In this document: piece after piece, positions 59,670 through 64,000 of the stretch
Layout of the letters: each line of letters starts with the position of its first letter
Position numbering within the stretch: position 1 is the stretch's first letter
Source of the DNA: Spyradosoma sp004558035
GTDB lineage: Bacteria; Verrucomicrobiota; Verrucomicrobiia; Opitutales; UBA953
Length of the DNA: 64,000 bases
Direction: 5' to 3'
Assembly: GCF_050314555.1 (NCBI RefSeq)
Contig: NZ_JBNPNH010000005.1
Location: 1-64,000 of the forward strand
The notes under the pieces: model-generated
The model's database searches: none
What the model saw: only the letters and a program-made list of their open reading frames with translations
What the model was told of the DNA's origin: nothing
Made by a program: the position numbers and the translations under genes

Positions 59670-61463
59670 ATGGAAATTTGGTTCAACCCGGTTCAGTCTC
59701 TCGAGAAGATTTTGAAGCAAACGGCGGGAACGCTCGACGGTTTTTCCGACGAGTTTTCGCCTGACGTGCGTGCGGCGGATCCGCGTTTCGGCGACTTTCA
59801 GGCGAACGGCATTCTGGCGGAGGCGAAGCGTTCCCGCAGGAATCCGCGCGAGCTCGCGGGAATTTTCGTCGAGGCGCTGAAAAGCTCCGGCGCGCTGGAC
59901 GCCGATCTGGTTTCGATGAGCATCGCCGGGCCGGGCTTCATCAACTTCAAATTTTCTCCCGAGTTCTTCGCGCGCTGGGCGACGCTCTACCGCGACGCGG
60001 AAAAGCTGAAGGAATCCGCGGGAACGCTTTACGCGGGCAAGAAGGTCGTCATCGACTATCCGTCTCCGAACACGGCGAAGCAGATGCACGTCGGGCATCT
60101 GCGCATTCTCGTCATCGGCGAGGCGATCGCCCGCCTGCTGCAGTTCTGTGGCGCGGATCTGACGCGCGACAATCACATCGGCGACTGGGGAACGAATTTC
60201 GGCATTCTCATTTTCGAAATCAAGCGCACAGGCTACGTTTTTCCGGACGACGACACGCGCGCGCTCGCGGAGCTGGAAGAGCTCTACAAGGCGGGAACGG
60301 CGTTCGTCAACGACAAGGAAAAGAATCCGGACGCGTTCGACGCGGCTCGGCTCGAGCTCGTGAAGCTGCAGCGCGGCGATCCCGAAAATCTCGCTCTGTG
60401 GAAGCGCATCGTCAAGGTCTCCGACGCGGCGTGCGAAAAGATTTACGCGCTTTTCGGCGTGAAGCCGGACGTGACGCTGGGCGAATCCTTCTATCGCGAC
60501 AAAGTCGGGCGCGTCTACGAGGAGCTCATCGAATGCGGCATCGCGGAAGAGGACGACGGCGCGCTGATCGTCTGGAACGATTCCGATCCGCGTTACGCGC
60601 GGACGAACGAGAACGCGGCGCCGTTCATCGTGCGCAAGAAGGACGGCGGCTCCAACTACGCCTCGACGGACCTGGCGACGCTGCTCTACCGCGTGGAACA
60701 TTTCAAGGCGGACGAAGTCGTCTACGTCACGGACGACCGCCAGCAGGACCACTTCCGCATGCTTTTTCTGACGGCGAAGCGCTGGTTCGACGCGAAGGGA
60801 TATCCGTTCCCGTCGTTGCGTCACGTGATGTTCGGAAAGATCCTCGGCGAGAACGGAAAGCCTATCAAGACGAAGGAAGGCGGCTCTATAAAGCTGAAGT
60901 CTCTCGTGGACGAGGCGACGGAACGCGCCTTCGCCATCGTGAGCGAAAAGAGCCCGGATCTTCCCGAGGAGGAACGCGGAAAAATCGCGGAGACGATCGG
61001 CATCGCCGCCGTGCGCTACGCGGACCTGCTGCAGAACCGCACGATCGACTACATGTTCTCTTGGAAGCGTCTTCTGGCGTTCGAAGGCAACACGGCGCCT
61101 TATCTGCTTTACGCGGTGGCGCGCATTCAGTCCATTTTCCGCAAGGCGGGAACGACGCTCGAAAGCGTCGCCGAAAACGCGGAGATTCTCGTGCCGCGGA
61201 CGGACGGGGAAATCGCCCTGGTCCGCAAGCTGATGGGCTTTTCCACGGCGGTTCAGACCGCCTGCGAAGAGCTGAAGCCGCATTACATCTGCACGTATCT
61301 CTTCGAGCTCGCGGGAGCGTTTTCGTCGTTCTACGCCTCGAACAAGGTGATGGACGACGATCCCGCCGTCCGCGCGCTGCGTCTACGCCTCTGCGCGAAC
61401 ACGCACGTGATTCTGAAGACCGGGCTGCATCTGCTCGGCATCGAAACGCTCGAACGTATGTAA
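59670..61463 (+). CDS. argS: Arginyl-tRNA synthetase
   Basis: 597 aa from the ATG at 59670 (MEIWFNPVQSLEKIL); the frame opens 201 nt earlier across the candidate origin, without support. An N-terminal Add-1 domain precedes the class I core with the HIGH-type SPNTAKQMHVGHLR, GDWGTNFGIL and the degenerate KMSKS-region IKTKEGGSIKLKSL, and the alpha-helical anticodon domain ends GIETLERM. It is followed by menB after 12 nt. Confidence 0.96.
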   Translation: MEIWFNPVQSLEKILKQTAGTLDGFSDEFSPDVRAADPRFGDFQANGILAEAKRSRRNPRELAGIFVEALKSSGALDADLVSMSIAGPGFINFKFSPEFFARWATLYRDAEKLKESAGTLYAGKKVVIDYPSPNTAKQMHVGHLRILVIGEAIARLLQFCGADLTRDNHIGDWGTNFGILIFEIKRTGYVFPDDDTRALAELEELYKAGTAFVNDKEKNPDAFDAARLELVKLQRGDPENLALWKRIVKVSDAACEKIYALFGVKPDVTLGESFYRDKVGRVYEELIECGIAEEDDGALIVWNDSDPRYARTNENAAPFIVRKKDGGSNYASTDLATLLYRVEHFKADEVVYVTDDRQQDHFRMLFLTAKRWFDAKGYPFPSLRHVMFGKILGENGKPIKTKEGGSIKLKSLVDEATERAFAIVSEKSPDLPEEERGKIAETIGIAAVRYADLLQNRTIDYMFSWKRLLAFEGNTAPYLLYAVARIQSIFRKAGTTLESVAENAEILVPRTDGEIALVRKLMGFSTAVQTACEELKPHYICTYLFELAGAFSSFYASNKVMDDDPAVRALRLRLCANTHVILKTGLHLLGIETLERM

Positions 61464-61475
61464 GGAGGTGCCGCC

Positions 61476-62318
61476 ATGGAAAATTCTCCCGTCTGGAAGA
61501 AAGTCAGGGATTTCTCCGAAATCATTTACGAAAAATGCGAAGAAGGCATCGCGCGCGTGACGATCAACAGGCCGCATCGCCGCAACGCGTTCACGCCGGA
61601 GACGGTTTCGGAAATGTACGAGGCGTTCGCGGACGCGCGCGAAGACGTGAAGATCGGCGTCGTGCTGCTGCGCGGCATGAATCCGCAGACGGACGGAAAA
61701 TTCGCGTTCTGCTCCGGCGGCGACCAGAAGGTCCGCGGCGACAAGACGGGCGGCTACACGTCGAAAAGCGGCGTGCCGCGTCTGAACGTTCTCGATCTTC
61801 AGCGGCTCATCCGCACGATGCCGAAAGTGGTCATCGCGCTCGTCGCGGGATACGCGGTCGGCGGCGGGCATGTGCTGCACGTCGTCTGCGATCTGACCAT
61901 CGCGGCGGACAACGCGATTTTCGGGCAGACGGGGCCGAAGGTCGGCAGCTTCGACGGCGGTTTCGGCAGCTCGTATCTCGCGCGTCTCGTGGGGCAGAAA
62001 AAAGCGCGGGAAATCTGGTTTCTCTGCCGGCAATACGACGCGAAGCAGGCGTTGGAGATGGGGCTCGTGAACGCGGTCGTTCCCTACGCGGAGCTCGACG
62101 CGGAAGGCGTCCGCTGGGCTCGCGAGGTGCTCGACAAGTCCCCGATCGCGATTCGCTGCCTGAAGTCGGCGTTCAATGCGGAGCTCGACGGTCAGGCGGG
62201 AATTCAGGAACTCGCCGGCAATTCCACCCTGCTCTACTATCTGACGGACGAAGGCAACGAAGGCCGCAAGGCGTTCCTCGAAAAAAGAAAACCCGAGTTC
62301 GGCGAGTGGCTTCCGTGA
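61476..62318 (+). CDS. menB: 1,4-dihydroxy-2-naphthoyl-CoA synthase
   Basis: 280 aa behind a perfect AAGGAGGT site. Crotonase fold with FCSGGDQKVRG, oxyanion loop residues in ALVAGYAVGGGHVLHVVCD, GPKVGSFDGGFGSSYLAR, and the C-terminal end of MenB (FLEKRKPEFGEW). It closes the naphthoquinone ring in menaquinone synthesis. It is co-transcribed with argS, and no other men gene is in the window. Confidence 0.97.
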   Translation: MENSPVWKKVRDFSEIIYEKCEEGIARVTINRPHRRNAFTPETVSEMYEAFADAREDVKIGVVLLRGMNPQTDGKFAFCSGGDQKVRGDKTGGYTSKSGVPRLNVLDLQRLIRTMPKVVIALVAGYAVGGGHVLHVVCDLTIAADNAIFGQTGPKVGSFDGGFGSSYLARLVGQKKAREIWFLCRQYDAKQALEMGLVNAVVPYAELDAEGVRWAREVLDKSPIAIRCLKSAFNAELDGQAGIQELAGNSTLLYYLTDEGNEGRKAFLEKRKPEFGEWLP

Positions 62319-62342
62319 GAGGAAGCCTTTTTTTTTCGGGCT

Positions 62343-62377
62343 AAAAAAAAGCGCCGTTCCCGTGAAGGAACGGCGCT
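62343..62377 (-). terminator. rpsR terminator
   Basis: AGCGCCGTTCC (62350-62360) pairs with GGAACGGCGCT (62367-62377). On the minus strand a run of eight Ts follows (62350-62343). The stem contains one octamer and a near-copy. Confidence 0.9.
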
Positions 62378-62393
62378 CGGAAAGACTTTAGGC

Positions 62394-62582
62394 TTATTTC
62401 ATCAGCAACATGTTACGCGCGCGCTTGATGGCTTTCGTAACATGGCGCTGTTGCTTCGCGGTCAGTCCCGTGATGCGGCGCGGCAGGATTTTGCCGGTTT
62501 CCGTCACATAGCGGGAAAGGACTTCCACATCGGTGAAGTCAAAGTCTAACGGTGTTTTGGAATGTTGCTGTGATTCTGCCAT
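62394..62582 (-). CDS. rpsR: Ribosomal protein bS18
   Basis: 62 aa, within the short end of the family. The core FDFTDVEVLSRYVTETGKIL, PRRITGLTAKQQRHV and KAIKRARNMLL are classic S18. It binds the 30S platform with S6. It is transcribed alone, whereas rpsF, ssb or rplI usually accompany it. Confidence 0.96.
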   Translation of the reverse strand: MAESQQHSKTPLDFDFTDVEVLSRYVTETGKILPRRITGLTAKQQRHVTKAIKRARNMLLMK

Positions 62583-62689
62583 AAATGAAACTCCATTAAC
62601 TCAATTTTCGGGAAAGGACGCAAGTTTTAATTTCGCGAACGTTTGCGTTTTTCGGACGAATGTGGTCTGATTGGAAATTCAAGCGAATC

Positions 62690-64000
62690 ATGACCGACAA
62701 ATCCACAATCGCCGCTTTCGCGACTCCGCTCACGGAGTCGGCGATCTGCGTCCTTCGGGTCAGCGGACCGCTTTCCGCGGACGTCGTCCGCGGGGCCTTC
62801 CGCGCCGATGGCGTTCCCGAGCCGCGCCGCTGCAGGCACGGTTTTTACAGGGTTCTTTCCGGAGAAACCGCGGACGACTGCCTTTACGTCTTCTTCGAGG
62901 GCGCTTCGTCCTATACGGGCGAGGATTCGCTGGAAATTTACTGTCACGGCAATCCGTTCATCGCCAAAAAGATTTTTTCGGATCTCGTCGCGCGCGGCTG
63001 CAGGGAGGCGCTTCCGGGAGAATTCACGCGCAGAGCCTTTCTGAACGGAAAAATGGATCTGACCCAGGCGGAAGCCGTCGCCGACGTCATCGCCGCCCGC
63101 TCCGAAGCCGCGCTGAAGGCGGCGCGGAAACTGCTCGCGGGAACGTTCGGAAAACTGATTTCGGAATGGAGCGCGGGAATCATGAATCTGATCGCCGAGC
63201 TCGAATCGCAGATCGATTTTTCCGACGAGGAGGTGCCTGAACTGAATCTGGAACATTTTAGGAAAAGACTCTCCGAAATTGTCTGCCGTCTGAAGAACGC
63301 TGAAAATTCGGCGCGGTATTCCGCCGCCGTCCACGACGGAATCGGAGCCGTGATATTCGGTTCACCGAACGCGGGAAAATCGTCGCTGATGAACGCCCTG
63401 CTCGGCGAGGAGCGGGCTCTGGTCAGCGCGGAGGCGGGAACGACTCGGGACTTCATTTCGGAGAATTTTTCGGCAGGCGGATATCGTATCCGGATTTCGG
63501 ATACGGCGGGGCTTCGCGGGAACGCGGAATCCGAAATCGAAAAGGCGGGAATCCGGCGCTCGATGGAATGCATGAGCAAGGCGGACATTCTGATCTTCGT
63601 CGTGGATTCTTCCGAAAGATTTCCGGAAATCTCCGAAGAGACGAAGGCGCTGATGAACCCCGAAAACACGCTCGTCGTCTTCAACAAGACCGATCTTCCG
63701 CCGGCTTTCGACAGGGAAGCCGCCCTGCCCGGCTTCGAGCGCGTCTCGGTCTCTCTTCTGGACGCGTCGGCCCGCGAGACCGTGACCGCGGCGCTCGTGA
63801 AGCTGATGAAGGAAAAGGAGATCGTTCCCCGAGGCGACGTTCTGGTGGTGAGCGCGCGGCACGCGGAATTTCTGCGCCGCGCCGGAGAACGGCTCCGGGA
63901 AGCTGGGGATAAGCTCGGTTCGGTGCCGCCTGAATTCATCGTCAACGACCTCAGAAGCGCGGCCGAAGAGCTCTCCGAAATCTTGGGCCGTTTCGACAAC
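62690..64000 (+). CDS. mnmE: tRNA modification GTPase MnmE, 3' end beyond window
   Basis: Open from the ATG at 62690 to the last base, 437 codons. The N-terminal formyl-THF-binding domain starts DKSTIAAFATPL; CHGNPFIAKK and LPGEFTRRAFLNGKMDLTQA follow. The inserted G domain has FGSPNAGKSSLMNALL, SDTAGLR and VFNKTDL. The final C-terminal helices are reached (ILGRFDN); only the last few residues, with the conserved FCIGK-type end, should lie outside. With MnmG it modifies wobble uridines. Divergent from rpsR. Confidence 0.96.
   Translation, partial: MTDKSTIAAFATPLTESAICVLRVSGPLSADVVRGAFRADGVPEPRRCRHGFYRVLSGETADDCLYVFFEGASSYTGEDSLEIYCHGNPFIAKKIFSDLVARGCREALPGEFTRRAFLNGKMDLTQAEAVADVIAARSEAALKAARKLLAGTFGKLISEWSAGIMNLIAELESQIDFSDEEVPELNLEHFRKRLSEIVCRLKNAENSARYSAAVHDGIGAVIFGSPNAGKSSLMNALLGEERALVSAEAGTTRDFISENFSAGGYRIRISDTAGLRGNAESEIEKAGIRRSMECMSKADILIFVVDSSERFPEISEETKALMNPENTLVVFNKTDLPPAFDREAALPGFERVSVSLLDASARETVTAALVKLMKEKEIVPRGDVLVVSARHAEFLRRAGERLREAGDKLGSVPPEFIVNDLRSAAEELSEILGRFDN

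Overview
The window is a chromosomal segment from a GC-rich Gram-negative bacterium, most likely a Verrucomicrobiota (Opitutae-like) polysaccharide degrader. The evidence is PEP-CTERM-tagged exported proteins, GH16 and GH97 glycosidases, a serine-type sulfatase with its radical-SAM maturase, an LPS heptose epimerase (hldD), menaquinone synthesis (menB), HPr kinase in a Gram-negative setting, and a type II PS decarboxylase. The taxonomic label is inference; no rRNA gene is present.

Layout. 1-5489: an Rhs locus read leftwards. It holds a full rhs ORF with a swapped-in metallopeptidase-like C-terminus, AT-rich putative immunity and membrane genes, a broken small ORF, and a displaced orphan rhs tip running off the left edge. 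5675-20481: an ABC-F ATPase and ExbB/TolQ-like channel divergent from a large exported TPR protein, then gltA, a sulfatase-hprK pair, gatB, two PEP-CTERM proteins (LamG-like and GH16) and psd. 20586-32102: a hisI-UDG pair, alaS with a large insertion, an SGNH hydrolase, mtfA, anSME, a BioC-like methyltransferase and typA. 32486-49561: ppdK fused in frame to a histone-H1-like tail, argG, an NfeD/flotillin pair, dapA, an SGNH esterase, GH97, a degenerate FGE-like protein, mutS and an LTA-synthase-like sulfatase. 49665-64000: an ICMT-like enzyme, a half-size EamA protein, an exported protein, a phasin-like/ABC1-kinase pair, hldD, the lepB-hpt-hisB-hisH operon, dnaN, a candidate origin, argS-menB, rpsR and a 3'-truncated mnmE.

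The most striking signal is not a gene. The octamer CGGGAACG (reverse CGTTCCCG) is scattered through coding and non-coding DNA on both strands, about one per 230 bp where I counted it by eye. Inverted pairs of it form the stems of several intrinsic terminators, as uptake sequences do in Neisseria and Pasteurellaceae. I found no copy in the AT-rich Rhs cargo (about 330-3750), which fits recent acquisition of that cargo.

No tRNA, rRNA, CRISPR array or transposase gene was recognised.
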